64,000 nt of DNA from Bacillus sp. PAMC26568 (GCF_014235785.1 NZ_CP060137.1:1550001-1614000), one strand, 5' to 3'. Positions 46,169 through 55,738 are shown, numbered from the stretch's first letter. A program made the numbers and translations. The notes: generated from the letters alone by a model not told the origin.

Positions 46169-47131
46169 ATGAAATTTAAAATGACGTATTCGTTCTTAAA
46201 TGCAGATCTTGATCTGATTGAACAGGAACTTGAAAAAACGGTAAGCTCCAATGAGCCTTTATTAAGCGAGGCAGGGCTTCACCTTCTTCAGGCAGGGGGA
46301 AAGCGTATCCGCCCTGTTTTTGTATTGCTGTCAGCAATGTTCGGCGAATATGATATTGACAAAGTGAAAAAAGTGGCCATTGCCTTGGAAATCATTCATA
46401 TGGCATCTTTAGTCCATGATGATGTGATCGACGATTCCGAGCTCAGACGAGGCAGACCGACAATTAAAGCGAAGTGGGATAACCGCATCGCCATGTATAC
46501 AGGAGATTACTTATTTGCAAGGTCACTAGAAATCATGACGTCCTTAGAAAATATTACAGCACATCAAATTCTTTCAAAAACAATAGTTGAAGTTTCACTA
46601 GGTGAGATCGAACAGATTAAAGATAAATATGATTATGAGCAAAACTTACGTACATATTTAAGACGCATCAAACGGAAAACGGCATTATTGATTGCCGCGA
46701 GCTGTCAGCTTGGCGGAATTGCTGGCGGAGTCCCGGAATCTATACATAAAAAATTATTCCTTTTTGGCTACTATGTTGGAATGTCCTTTCAAATTACCGA
46801 CGATATCCTTGATTTCACTTCAACAGAAGAAGAGCTTGGCAAACCTGTAGGCGGAGACTTGCTTCAAGGAAACATTACGCTTCCTGTGCTGTTTGCAATG
46901 GAGAACCCGGAACTGAAAAAGAAAATCAGCCAAGTAACGAGTGAAACTTCATTACCGGAAATGAATGACATCATTGCGGCTATTGCAGGCTCTGATGCAA
47001 TAGATCGCTCTATACAGATTAGTGACAGGTACCTTCAAAAAGGTTTCAGCGTTCTGAATGAATTGCCTAGAAACAAAGCAAGATCAACCTTATCCAGCAT
47101 TGCAAAATATATTGGAAAAAGAAAATTTTAA
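46169..47131 (+). CDS. hepT: Heptaprenyl diphosphate synthase component II HepT
   Basis: Catalytic trans-prenyltransferase subunit. 320 aa with both aspartate-rich motifs (HDDVIDDSELRRGRP and TDDILDFT) and GGKRIRP. ATG 46169 follows TTTAGGTGAATAG; a GTG at 46160 would overlap the ribosome binding site. Works with HepS encoded two genes upstream. Confidence 0.95.
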   Translation: MKFKMTYSFLNADLDLIEQELEKTVSSNEPLLSEAGLHLLQAGGKRIRPVFVLLSAMFGEYDIDKVKKVAIALEIIHMASLVHDDVIDDSELRRGRPTIKAKWDNRIAMYTGDYLFARSLEIMTSLENITAHQILSKTIVEVSLGEIEQIKDKYDYEQNLRTYLRRIKRKTALLIAASCQLGGIAGGVPESIHKKLFLFGYYVGMSFQITDDILDFTSTEEELGKPVGGDLLQGNITLPVLFAMENPELKKKISQVTSETSLPEMNDIIAAIAGSDAIDRSIQISDRYLQKGFSVLNELPRNKARSTLSSIAKYIGKRKF

Positions 47132-47150
47132 ATACTTCTTCATCCTGTGA

Positions 47151-47179
47151 TTGCGAAAAAAATGAAAAAATGGTACGAT
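47151..47179 (+). promoter_or_regulatory. Candidate promoter of ndk
   Basis: TTGCGA (47151-47156), 17-nt spacer, TACGAT (47174-47179), about 50 nt before ndk. Confidence 0.45.
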
Positions 47180-47230
47180 TTCCATGGGTTAAGAAAACCT
47201 ATACATACAATCGCGGGGTGGAGAATTGAT

Positions 47231-47677
47231 ATGGAAAAAACATTTATGATGGTTAAGCCTGATGGGGTACAGCGTCAACTAATTGGGGAAATAGTTGCCA
47301 GATTTGAAAGAAAGGGCTTACAGCTTGCTGGCGCTAAGCTTATGCAAATTTCAGCCGAATTAGCTGAGCAGCATTATGGAGAGCACAAAGGCAAGCCTTT
47401 CTTTGATGAGCTTGTTCAATTTATTACATCAGGACCAGTATTTGCAATGGTTTGGCAAGGTGAAAATGTAATTGAAATCTCACGTCAAATGATGGGCAAA
47501 ACGAAACCTGCTGAGGCATTACCGGGTACAATCAGAGGAGATTTCGGTTTATTAGTAGGGAAAAACATTATTCACGGATCTGACTCACCTGAAAGTGCTG
47601 AGCGTGAAGTCAATTTGTTCTTCATTCAAGAAGAATTAGTAGAATACGATAAAGCAATCAATACTTGGATTTATTAA
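47231..47677 (+). CDS. ndk: Nucleoside diphosphate kinase Ndk
   Basis: Transfers phosphate from ATP to nucleoside diphosphates through a phosphohistidine. 148 aa, the standard length; N-terminal [15 protein letters not shown] and catalytic histidine in [18 protein letters not shown] 47231 follows GGGGTGGAGAATTG. The in-frame extension upstream is not part of the protein. Confidence 0.97.
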   Translation: MEKTFMMVKPDGVQRQLIGEIVARFERKGLQLAGAKLMQISAELAEQHYGEHKGKPFFDELVQFITSGPVFAMVWQGENVIEISRQMMGKTKPAEALPGTIRGDFGLLVGKNIIHGSDSPESAEREVNLFFIQEELVEYDKAINTWIY

Positions 47678-47683
47678 ATTATT

Positions 47684-47713
47684 TTAAGCCGGCAGAGATG
47701 CTGGCTTTTCTTG
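47684..47713 (+). terminator. Intrinsic terminator after ndk
   Basis: AAGCCGGC and GCTGGCTT stem followed by TTCTTG. Confidence 0.7.
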
Positions 47714-47942
47714 TACCTCAAAATTAAGATATGGCACATTAGAACCGCGTGTATTGTATCTCCAATCTTCAATCATGCAGCCTTTTAGAAAGGTTCATAT
47801 GCAGTATAAATCCCCGTTTAAGACTTGCAAATCACATTATTTCTAAGAGTATTCAGATTTTTTCTATACTTATATCACAAGAACTATGCAATATCCGATA
47901 TACTATTCATAGAGTAAGTTTGCAGTAGGAGAGTTGAAAAGC

Positions 47943-48710
47943 GTGGATTACATACATTTTACGAAAGATTTTAAGAGCAAAACAGGAATCGATCTCTCTT
48001 TGTATAAAGAATCACAAATGAAGAGAAGAATCACTTCCCTTTTTATGAAAAAAGGATTTGAAGATTTTCGACGGTTTTATTTGGCCCTTTGTAAGGATGA
48101 GCAGCTTCTCTATGAGCTCCTCGACCGGATTACCATCAATGTCTCAGAGTTTTATAGAAATAAAAAACGTTGGGATCTATTAGAAAGTGATTTGCTGCCG
48201 GAAATGCTTAAACGGTCAAAATCGCTTAAAATATGGAGTGCTGCATGTTCAACTGGTGAGGAGCCGTATACGATCGCCATGATACTTTCAAAATATATGC
48301 CATTGCATTCGATTAAAATTCTGGCAACAGATCTGGATGAAAATGTAATTGCCAGAGCAAAGCTGGGCATTTATCCCGAACGCAGTCTGGCAGAACTGCC
48401 GGAAGATATGAAACGCAAATATTTTGAAGCAGATGGGGCAGGATATAAAATTAGTAAAGACATCATTCGGACGGTGCAATTTAAAAAGCACAATCTTTTA
48501 GCAGAACCTTTTGAAGATGGATTCGATTTAATCGTATGCAGGAATGTGCTGATATACTTTACCGAAGAGGCAAAGAACTTATTGTATCACAAGTTTTCAA
48601 AAGCGCTGAAAAAAGATGGGATTTTTTTTGTTGGAAGCACAGAGCAGATTTTTTACAGCGATCAATATAATCTGGAATCAGCAGGTACTTTTTTTTATAA
48701 GAAAAGCTAG
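47943..48710 (+). CDS. cheR: Chemotaxis protein methyltransferase CheR
   Basis: Methylates glutamates of chemoreceptors using SAM. 255 aa: N-terminal helical domain (about 1-72) and methyltransferase domain with KIWSAACSTGEEPYTIAMIL and DLIVCRNVLIYF. GTG 47943 matches the family N-terminus with AGGAG 11 nt upstream; TTG 47934 is in frame but nearly touches the ribosome binding site. Position before aroF as in B. subtilis. Confidence 0.95.
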   Translation: MDYIHFTKDFKSKTGIDLSLYKESQMKRRITSLFMKKGFEDFRRFYLALCKDEQLLYELLDRITINVSEFYRNKKRWDLLESDLLPEMLKRSKSLKIWSAACSTGEEPYTIAMILSKYMPLHSIKILATDLDENVIARAKLGIYPERSLAELPEDMKRKYFEADGAGYKISKDIIRTVQFKKHNLLAEPFEDGFDLIVCRNVLIYFTEEAKNLLYHKFSKALKKDGIFFVGSTEQIFYSDQYNLESAGTFFYKKS

Positions 48711-48744
48711 GGACAAACTTTCTATTCAATTGTCTCTACATATG

Positions 48745-48782
48745 ATATAGTGTTACTTAAAATAATATAGTGTTACTTAAAA
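48745..48782 (+). repeat. Tandem 20-bp direct repeat in the aroF upstream region
   Basis: ATATAGTGTTACTTAAAA occurs at 48745-48762 and again at 48765-48782. Each copy contains TATAGT, which could serve as a -10 box; TTCAAT at 48725-48730 is a possible -35 for the first one (16-nt spacer). The copies end 30 nt before aroF. Confidence 0.85.
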
Positions 48783-48811
48783 GCGTTAGTGCGCTGAAGG
48801 GAGAGCTGGAG

Positions 48812-49984
48812 ATGAGATACTTAACAGCAGGAGAATCACATGGACCGCAATTAACCGCGATAATTGAAGGAGTACCGGCGGGTCTGTCTATTACCGCAGA
48901 GGATATTAACGTTGATCTTGCGCGCAGACAAAAGGGTCATGGAAGAGGAAGAAGAATGCAGATCGAGAAGGACGAGGTTCAGATCACAAGCGGAATCCGT
49001 CATGGAAAAGCACTGGGCTCTCCAATCGCACTTGTTGTTGAAAATAATGATTGGAAACATTGGACGAAAATAATGGGCATTGAACCTTTGGAAGATGGTG
49101 AAGAAAAAGATATTAAACGTCAAATAAGCCGCCCTCGTCCTGGACATGCAGATTTAAACGGTGCTATTAAATATGGCCACAGAGATATACGCAACGTGCT
49201 TGAACGTTCTTCAGCCCGTGAAACAACGGTCAGAGTTGCGGTGGGTGCAGTAGCAAAGAAGATTTTGTCTGAGCTTGGCATCAAGGTAGCTGGCCATGTC
49301 GTTGAAATTGGATCAATAAAGGCAAAAAGCACGGAATACTCATCCATTGAAGAACTGCAGCGCATTACTGAAGAATCCCCTGTCCGCTGTTTGGATGGGG
49401 ACGCAGCAGCAAAAATGATGAAAGCAATTGATGATGCAAAAAACAATGGTGATTCAATTGGCGGCGTTGTTGAAGTAATAGTAGAAGGTATGCCTGCAGG
49501 TGTTGGAAGCTACGTTCACTATGACCGCAAACTTGATTCTAAAATTGCAGGTGCAATCGTAAGCATCAATGCGTTTAAAGGTGTAGAATTTGGCATAGGC
49601 TTTGAAGCAGCCCGCAAATTTGGGAGTGAAGTCCATGATGAAATTATCTGGAGCAAGGAAAATGGCTATACACGTAAAACAAATCGTTTAGGCGGTTTTG
49701 AAGGGGGCATGTCAACAGGAATGCCAATCGTCGTAAGAGGTGTGATGAAGCCGATCCCAACGCTGTATAAGCCTTTGCAAAGTGTGGATATTGAATCCAA
49801 GGAACCATTTTCAGCAAGCATCGAGCGTTCGGACAGCTGCGCAGTGCCGGCAGCAAGTGTAGTGGCTGAAGCAGTTGTGGCTTGGGAAATCGCCAATGCA
49901 TTAGTTGAGCAATTTGGGGTTGACCGCATGGATGCTATTCGGGAGCATGTTCAGGAAATGCGTGAGTACGCGAGGGAATTCTAA
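48812..49984 (+). CDS. aroF: Chorismate synthase AroF (AroC in E. coli)
   Basis: FMN-dependent conversion of EPSP to chorismate. 390 aa as in B. subtilis. Signatures [36 protein letters not shown], and RSSARETT are intact. ATG 48812 is preceded by GGGAGAGCTGGAG; the in-frame upstream start is within the repeated promoter region. First gene of the aromatic supraoperon; overlaps aroB by 1 nt. Confidence 0.97.
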   Translation: MRYLTAGESHGPQLTAIIEGVPAGLSITAEDINVDLARRQKGHGRGRRMQIEKDEVQITSGIRHGKALGSPIALVVENNDWKHWTKIMGIEPLEDGEEKDIKRQISRPRPGHADLNGAIKYGHRDIRNVLERSSARETTVRVAVGAVAKKILSELGIKVAGHVVEIGSIKAKSTEYSSIEELQRITEESPVRCLDGDAAAKMMKAIDDAKNNGDSIGGVVEVIVEGMPAGVGSYVHYDRKLDSKIAGAIVSINAFKGVEFGIGFEAARKFGSEVHDEIIWSKENGYTRKTNRLGGFEGGMSTGMPIVVRGVMKPIPTLYKPLQSVDIESKEPFSASIERSDSCAVPAASVVAEAVVAWEIANALVEQFGVDRMDAIREHVQEMREYAREF

Positions 49985-51072
49985 TGAAGGATCTGCTTAT
50001 AGAAACAGCTTCCGGATCATATCCGGTTTCGGTTGGGAGAAATATTATAGATACAAAGCTGTTGGGAAAAATTTCTGAACTAAAACCGTCCAGCATTCTA
50101 ATTATTGCTGATGCTGCTGTTCAAACCCTTTATGGCGAGCAGCTCCTGCAAGCACTGCGAAAATCTTACAAAACGGAAGTATATGTCCTGCCAAGCGGTG
50201 AAGAGCATAAATCATTTGAAAGCTTTTACGATATTCAAACCTACGCTCTTAAACTGGGACTTGATCGAAAATCTCTCATTCTTGCTTTTGGAGGAGGAGT
50301 GATTGGCGACTTAGCTGGCTTTGTGGCTGCGACATATATGAGAGGGATTCCATTTATTCAGCTGCCGACAACGCTGCTTGCTCATGATAGTGCAGTTGGA
50401 GGAAAGGTCGCCATCAACCATCCTGAAGGGAAAAATATGATCGGTGCCTTTTATCAGCCGGCCGGTGTCATTTACGATCTTGCATTCCTTTCAACATTGC
50501 CGAGAAACGAGCTGCGTTCAGGATTTGCAGAAGTGATTAAACACGGGCTCATTGGAAATATCGATTTGTTTAAGCAGCTTGCTGCTGGAATTTATAATCT
50601 TGACGATATTGATGATGAAAAGCTTCAGCACATGATTATTGAGGGTATTCGTGTAAAAGCGGCAGTCGTAAAAGAGGATGAAAAGGAAACGGGTGTCAGA
50701 GCACACCTGAATTTTGGGCATACTCTTGGTCATGCGATTGAAGCGGAAGCAGGCTATGGGAAAATCAGTCATGGTGACGGGGTCGCAATTGGAATGCTAT
50801 TTGCCATTTGGCTTAGCGAGAAGGTAAATAAAAAAGACCTCCACTACGAAAAAATCAAAAAATGGTTCAAAGGATTAGGTTTTCCTATTGGAGTACCACA
50901 TTCACTACCTACTGAATCCTTAATAATCAGAATGCTGAAAGATAAAAAATCTCACTCAGGCACGATTACAATGGTGTTATTAAATGCTATAGGAGAAGCA
51001 GGAACTTCTTCATTCGAAAGCGATCAATTAAGATCCTTACTAGAAAAATGGAGACAGGAGGGATCAGATTGA
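49984..51072 (+). CDS. aroB: 3-dehydroquinate synthase AroB
   Basis: Second step of the shikimate pathway, from DAHP to 3-dehydroquinate. 362 aa; NAD-binding GGGVIGDLAGFVAATYMRG, catalytic lysine in HDSAVGGKVAINHPEGKN, metal ligands in HLNFGHTLGHAIE and HGDGVAIG. Overlaps aroF (TAATG) and aroH (TTGA), so the three are coupled. Confidence 0.97.
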   Translation: MKDLLIETASGSYPVSVGRNIIDTKLLGKISELKPSSILIIADAAVQTLYGEQLLQALRKSYKTEVYVLPSGEEHKSFESFYDIQTYALKLGLDRKSLILAFGGGVIGDLAGFVAATYMRGIPFIQLPTTLLAHDSAVGGKVAINHPEGKNMIGAFYQPAGVIYDLAFLSTLPRNELRSGFAEVIKHGLIGNIDLFKQLAAGIYNLDDIDDEKLQHMIIEGIRVKAAVVKEDEKETGVRAHLNFGHTLGHAIEAEAGYGKISHGDGVAIGMLFAIWLSEKVNKKDLHYEKIKKWFKGLGFPIGVPHSLPTESLIIRMLKDKKSHSGTITMVLLNAIGEAGTSSFESDQLRSLLEKWRQEGSD

Positions 51073-51437
51073 TTCGTGCAATCAGAGGAGCAGCAACAGT
51101 TGATCAAAACGATGAACAACAAATCATCAAAGCAACTGAAGTCCTAGTTCTTGAAATGATCGAAAAAAACAGCGTCTATCCAGAAGAGGTCGTTTCTGTC
51201 CTTCTCTCTATGACAGCAGATTTAGATGCTGTATTTCCAGCAAAAGCGTTACGCAACTTTGAAGGATGGGAATATGTACCGGTTATGTGCATGCAGGAAA
51301 TTCCTGTAGCAGGCAGCCTTGAAAAATGCATCAGAGTCATGATGACGGTGCAGACTTCTTTAAACCAAAGGGAAGTAATGCATGTTTATCAAGGTCAGGC
51401 TGTCGTTCTAAGACCTGATTTGACAGGGAAAGATTGA
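51069..51437 (+). CDS. aroH: Chorismate mutase AroH
   Basis: Monofunctional trimeric AroH-type enzyme converting chorismate to prephenate. 122 aa. Active-site residues visible: Arg near the N-terminus (IRAIRGA), the C-x-x-E pair in MCMQE, and Arg in IRVMMTVQT. TTG 51069 overlaps the aroB stop by 4 nt and has AGGAGGGA upstream. The transcript probably stops at the following terminator. Confidence 0.95.
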   Translation: MIRAIRGAATVDQNDEQQIIKATEVLVLEMIEKNSVYPEEVVSVLLSMTADLDAVFPAKALRNFEGWEYVPVMCMQEIPVAGSLEKCIRVMMTVQTSLNQREVMHVYQGQAVVLRPDLTGKD

Positions 51438-51443
51438 AATCAG

Positions 51444-51476
51444 TGAAGCGAGGGAGTTTTCCCTTGCTTTTTTTAT
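51444..51476 (+). terminator. Intrinsic terminator after aroH
   Basis: AAGCGAGGGA and TCCCTTGCTT stem (one mismatch) followed by TTTTTTATT. Separates aroFBH from trp. Confidence 0.8.
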
Positions 51477-51727
51477 TGCGTGCGTGGAATGTCAATTCCT
51501 TTTTCAGGTCTTTTGAATAACTCAAAGACACACACTATAAATTACTTAATTTTACAATAGGCGTTGTAGTACAAGTGACTTATGCTATGTACCAAAGCGG
51601 GTAAATGGAGCAGCATAAGAGCTTCACTGTAGAAAAAAGTGAATCATAGAATTTCAACAGAACTAGTCTATTTTCTATGCGCTCCTATAAGAAAATTCGC
51701 ACTAAGAATGTTGAATAGATCTTTTAA

Positions 51728-52123
51728 TTTTTTCATATTGCACTTTGGATCAAGCTGATCCGTCCGAGGATCATTGGAACAGCAGTCCTGCTCTATTTTT
51801 GGCCAGATAGATGGTATTTCTCAATTGGGCTTTTAGTGCTGATCACTGTCCTTTGAATTCTTGAATATTTCAACAGCGATTATCTTCTGGCAAGTCCGTT
51901 TTTCAAATTGAGAACGGGATCCTTTTCCTCAGACTTTTTTATTACGAAAAAGAGTAAAATTGAACAAGTCATTGTGACCGAATCATGGTTGCAGCGAAAA
52001 ACAGGATTGGCTGCTGTTAAAATCATCACCCGCGGTACACCAATGCATGAGGCTGAAATTCGTGATCTCCCAAAAAAAGAAGCAGTGCGCATTTATTTGT
52101 GGTATGCCAATCGGAATTCCTAA
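51728..52123 (+). pseudogene. Remnant of a bPH2 (YdbT/YdbS-like) membrane protein gene
   Basis: One reading frame encodes a hydrophobic segment (IIGTAVLLYFWPDRWYFSIG, then LLVLITVL), an in-frame TGA at 51854-51856, then in the same frame YFNSDYLLASPFFKLRTGSF, KSKIEQVIVTESWLQRKTGL and AEIRDLPKKEA-IYLWYA. The second part has the pattern of bacterial PH domains (conserved I-x-x-Q, QR-x-G-L, and L-x-x-x-x-A-x-x-I). No ribosome binding site or complete N-terminus is present, so it looks like a decayed gene. The alternative, a short real 71-aa gene from TTG 51908, is unlikely. Confidence 0.55.
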
Positions 52124-52135
52124 GGGCATTTTCCG

Positions 52136-52164
52136 TTGACATACGGAAGCGGGTGTATTAACAT
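52136..52164 (+). promoter_or_regulatory. Promoter of the trp operon
   Basis: Consensus TTGACA (52136-52141), 17-nt spacer, TAACAT (52159-52164). Start near 52171 would give a leader of about 280 nt containing the TRAP site and attenuator. Confidence 0.75.
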
Positions 52165-52255
52165 AGTCCACAAGAATAGAAATTAGAAGAGAGCTTCTAA
52201 TATGTTCCAGTGCGTTAGCCGAGAATAGAGTTCAGAAAGTCAGAGCAGTTTTAAA

Positions 52256-52311
52256 TAGTTTTTAGTTGAGCATGAGTTTAGGGTAGCTGAGAATGAGTGA
52301 GTTTAGCTGAG
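52256..52311 (+). promoter_or_regulatory. TRAP-binding site in the trp leader RNA
   Basis: A run of GAG/TAG triplets at 52256, 52263, 52268, 52274, 52279, 52284, 52289, 52295, 52299, 52304 and 52309, mostly separated by 2 or 3 nt, i.e. up to 11 triplets matching the 11 TRAP subunits. Further isolated triplets (52221, 52226, 52243) lie upstream. TRAP itself is encoded at 44.3 kb. Confidence 0.93.
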
Positions 52312-52344
52312 GTCTTTTATATTTCGTTACGGTAAAGACTACCC
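52281..52344 (+). promoter_or_regulatory. trp antiterminator structure
   Basis: GGGTAG (52281-52286) is complementary to CTACCC (52339-52344), and GTCTTT (52312-52317) to AAAGAC (52334-52339). The structure uses TRAP triplets in its 5' side and takes the first bases (ACCC) of the terminator stem, so TRAP binding and antiterminator formation are mutually exclusive. Confidence 0.8.
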
Positions 52345-52378
52345 AAAAACAGAGATTCATTGTTTTTGGGTTTTTTTA
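52341..52378 (+). terminator. trp attenuator terminator
   Basis: CCCAAAAACA (52342-52351) and TGTTTTTGGG (52361-52370) form a perfect stem followed by TTTTTTTA. It ends about 75 nt before trpE and forms when TRAP blocks the antiterminator. Confidence 0.93.
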
Positions 52379-52451
52379 TTTCATCCGTAGCTTTTCCGCA
52401 TAAAACCTCCTAAATACTTATTCTCCATATTGATGGAGGAGTGAGTACTTT

Positions 52452-53987
52452 ATGGTTCATACCGATTTTGCCTCATTTAATCATGATAGTTTAAGCTATC
52501 AAACAATTCCTGTTATTAAGTCATTTCAAGTTGACACATTTACGCCGATCCAGCTATTTAAAGTATTTGAAGATGAAGCGGTTTATTTATTGGAAAGCAA
52601 AGACGAGGAATCATCATGGTCACGCTATTCCTTTATTGGATTAAATCCCTTCCTGTTCATTGAAGAAGAGAATGATCGTTTTTATGTAAGGTCTAAGCAG
52701 AGAACGACCATTTATGAATCCTCGTCTCTGAAAGATATCTTTCTCTGGATGGACGGCTATTTAAAAGTAAAGCTTCCAGATCTTGATATCCCTTTTACAG
52801 GAGGGGCTGTCGGCTATTTAGGCTATGATTCTGTCACGATGTTTGAACGCGTTCAAAAGCATGCGAATCAAGATTTGAACTTTAAAAAGTGTTTATTATT
52901 TGTTTGTCACACGATGATTGCATTTGATCATATTGATAAAACTCTTTCCTTTATTCACTATGAACGGCTGTCAGGAAACGAATCTGAAGCAGGCAAACGA
53001 GCAGTTTATGAAATTGCAGAAGCGAAAATCAATCAGCTCATCTCGCAATTAACCGAGAAACGGGAATTCAATGATTTGATGCTGGCACCGATGGATCAGG
53101 CATCCGTTTCATTTGAAGGAGTCAGCTCTAATTTTGGGAAAAATGAATTTCTGGATGCTGTAGAAAAAATAAAAGAATATATCAGAGCCGGGGATATCTT
53201 TCAAGGAGTACTTTCCCAAAGGTTTGAAATCCCGATTACAGCTAAGGGTTTTGATTTGTACCGAATGCTCAGAGTAGTGAATCCATCTCCTTATATGTTT
53301 TATATCAAATTTGATGAAACAGAGCTGATTGGCAGTTCTCCTGAGAGATTGATATACGTACAGGACGGTTATTTGGAAATCCATCCGATTGCCGGCACAA
53401 GAAAACGAGGAAAGACGGAAGAAGAGGATTTGCAGCTTGAACAAGATCTTCGAAATGATGAAAAAGAAAAAGCAGAGCATTATATGCTTGTTGATCTTGC
53501 ACGAAATGATATTGGCAGAGTAGCTGATTATGGCACGGTTCAAACCCCTGTATTAATGGAACTTGGCCTCTTTTCACATGTGATGCATTTAATTTCAAAA
53601 GTGACAGGTCAATTAAGAAGCAACACCCATCCTATAGATGCATTGCTTTCTTCATTTCCGGCAGGAACTGTATCAGGTGCGCCAAAAGTAAGGGCAATGC
53701 AGATTTTGCAGGAGCTTGAGCCAACTGCAAGAAATGCATATGCGGGCTGTATTGCTTATATCGGATTTGATGGAAATATTGATTCCTGCATTACCATCCG
53801 GACAATTGCATTACAGGGCGGAAAGGCATATGTACAGGCAGGCGCAGGAATCGTAGCAGATTCAAAGCCTGAGCTGGAATGGAAAGAAACTAGAAATAAA
53901 GCGAGTGCCTTAATAAAAACGATTGAACTAACCGAAAAAGTATTTGGGAAACAGGAGGCGGCTTTTAATGAAAACATTGCTCGGTAA
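52452..53987 (+). CDS. trpE: Anthranilate synthase component I TrpE
   Basis: Makes anthranilate from chorismate with a glutaminase subunit. 511 aa. Feedback tryptophan-binding LLESKDEESSWSRYSF near residue 47 and catalytic DLARNDIGRV, SSFPAGTVSGAPKVRAMQI motifs are present. GATGGAGGAGTGAG precedes the ATG. No trpG follows, so the amidotransferase must be the amphibolic PabA/TrpG of the folate operon, as in B. subtilis. Confidence 0.97.
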   Translation: MVHTDFASFNHDSLSYQTIPVIKSFQVDTFTPIQLFKVFEDEAVYLLESKDEESSWSRYSFIGLNPFLFIEEENDRFYVRSKQRTTIYESSSLKDIFLWMDGYLKVKLPDLDIPFTGGAVGYLGYDSVTMFERVQKHANQDLNFKKCLLFVCHTMIAFDHIDKTLSFIHYERLSGNESEAGKRAVYEIAEAKINQLISQLTEKREFNDLMLAPMDQASVSFEGVSSNFGKNEFLDAVEKIKEYIRAGDIFQGVLSQRFEIPITAKGFDLYRMLRVVNPSPYMFYIKFDETELIGSSPERLIYVQDGYLEIHPIAGTRKRGKTEEEDLQLEQDLRNDEKEKAEHYMLVDLARNDIGRVADYGTVQTPVLMELGLFSHVMHLISKVTGQLRSNTHPIDALLSSFPAGTVSGAPKVRAMQILQELEPTARNAYAGCIAYIGFDGNIDSCITIRTIALQGGKAYVQAGAGIVADSKPELEWKETRNKASALIKTIELTEKVFGKQEAAFNENIAR

Positions 53988-54987
53988 ATGCATAGAAGGT
54001 CATACGCTATCTGAGGCAGAAGCGATGACTGCCATGAATCAAGTGATGGAAGGAAAGGCCACTTCCAGCCAAATTGCAAGCTTCATTTCTATTCTCAGAT
54101 TCCGGGGCGAAACCGTTGAAGAGCTTGTCGGCTTTGCAAAAGCAATGAAGCAGCACATGACACAAATTGAGTATGCGGATGATCTCATTGATACGTGCGG
54201 AACAGGAGGAGACGGGGCATCAACATTCAATATTTCGACTGCTTCTGCGATTCTTGCTTCTTCTCTTCAAGTAAAAGTAGCAAAGCATGGAAATCGGGCG
54301 ATCTCATCTAAAAGCGGGAGTGCAGATGTACTGGAACAGCTTGGTATTTCAATTCAGACAACACCTGAAGAGGCCAAACTTGCTTTGCAGCATTTTGATA
54401 TGAGTTTTCTTTTTGCACCACTCTATCACTCATCAATGAAACATGCGGTGAGCCCGAGACAGGAAATCGGATTCAGGACTGTTTTTAATTTACTCGGACC
54501 TTTAGCGAATCCAGCGAATGCAAAACGTCAGGTAATGGGCGTCTTTTCTACAGAATATGCAGAGAAAATTGCGTATGCCATGAGGGAGCTAGGTTCAGAG
54601 CATGTACTGCTGGTGACAGGCAGAGACGGTCTTGATGAATGCAGCATAACGGATGTTACAGATATTGTGGAATTGAAAAATGGCAAGATTGACCGCTATG
54701 AAATAACGCCTGAAGAAATGGGACTTAGCAGAGGGAAATTGAAAGATATTCAAGTTGAAAGTCCTAAGGCAAGCGCAAATCTTATTCTAGATGTTTTTCA
54801 AGGGAATCGCAAAGGTGCTGCTGCAGATATTGTCGCATTAAACGCTGGTGCTGCGCTGTATGTGGCTGGAAAGGCAGATTCTCTTAAAAACGGTGTGAAA
54901 CTATCGCTTGAAGCCATTCATAATGGAACCGCCATTCACCAGCTTACTCGTCTTCAGAGAAAGAAGGAGGAGCAATATGCTTACTAA
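53968..54987 (+). CDS. trpD: Anthranilate phosphoribosyltransferase TrpD
   Basis: Attaches phosphoribosyl to anthranilate. 339 aa; DTCGTGGDGASTFNIST PRPP motif, KHGNRAISSKSGSADVLE, and NLLGPLANPA are conserved. ATG 53968 has AGGAGGCGG upstream and lies inside the end of trpE (20-nt overlap). Confidence 0.97.
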   Translation: MKTLLGKCIEGHTLSEAEAMTAMNQVMEGKATSSQIASFISILRFRGETVEELVGFAKAMKQHMTQIEYADDLIDTCGTGGDGASTFNISTASAILASSLQVKVAKHGNRAISSKSGSADVLEQLGISIQTTPEEAKLALQHFDMSFLFAPLYHSSMKHAVSPRQEIGFRTVFNLLGPLANPANAKRQVMGVFSTEYAEKIAYAMRELGSEHVLLVTGRDGLDECSITDVTDIVELKNGKIDRYEITPEEMGLSRGKLKDIQVESPKASANLILDVFQGNRKGAAADIVALNAGAALYVAGKADSLKNGVKLSLEAIHNGTAIHQLTRLQRKKEEQYAY

Positions 54988-55738
54988 GATTCTTGAAAAA
55001 AAACGAGAAGAAATCAGCACGCTCATTATTCCAGAGAGAGCACAGGTCTCGAACCGCTCTTTTTATAAAGCTTTAAAGCATTCAATCCGAAAGCCTGCAT
55101 TAATTGCAGAAGTGAAAAAAGCCTCTCCATCTAAAGGTGTTATAAAGGAATCCTTTCATCCAGTTGAAATTGCGAAAGCATATGAAGCGGGAAAAGCGGA
55201 TTGTCTTTCTGTTTTGACGGATGAAAGCTTTTTTCAAGGACATCGTGATTTTATTGCAGAAATAAAAAAGAATGTAAGTCTGCCTGTTTTAAGGAAGGAC
55301 TTCATTATCGATCATAAGCAAGTGGAAGAATCAAAAAACATTGGAGCAGATGCCATCCTCTTAATCGGTGAAGCTCTTGAGCCAAGGAAGCTGCATGAAC
55401 TCTATCTGCATGCATATGAACTGGATATGGATGTTTTAGTAGAAGTGCATTCTTTACTTGTTTTAGAAAAGCTTTTACCTGAATTCATTCCTAATATATT
55501 AGGTGTCAATAATCGAGATCTATCTACCTTTCAAACCGATCTGCATCAAATGAAGGAAATCAGCAAATTTGTTCCTGAAGAAACATTGCTTGTTAGTGAA
55601 AGCGGCATTTTTACGTTTGAAGATGTAAATACGGTGAAAAAGTATGGCGCAAATGCTATCTTAGTCGGGGAATCTCTTATGCGGCAGGAAGATCAGGCGC
55701 TGGCAATCAAAGTTTTATATGGAGAACAAAATGACTAA
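54977..55738 (+). CDS. trpC: Indole-3-glycerol phosphate synthase TrpC
   Basis: TIM-barrel enzyme; 253 aa; catalytic LIAEVKKASPSKGVI, VLRKDFIID, GVNNRDLSTF and SESGIF motifs. ATG 54977 follows GAAGGAGGAG and overlaps trpD by 11 nt. Not fused to trpF, as usual in Bacillus. Confidence 0.97.
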   Translation: MLTKILEKKREEISTLIIPERAQVSNRSFYKALKHSIRKPALIAEVKKASPSKGVIKESFHPVEIAKAYEAGKADCLSVLTDESFFQGHRDFIAEIKKNVSLPVLRKDFIIDHKQVEESKNIGADAILLIGEALEPRKLHELYLHAYELDMDVLVEVHSLLVLEKLLPEFIPNILGVNNRDLSTFQTDLHQMKEISKFVPEETLLVSESGIFTFEDVNTVKKYGANAILVGESLMRQEDQALAIKVLYGEQND

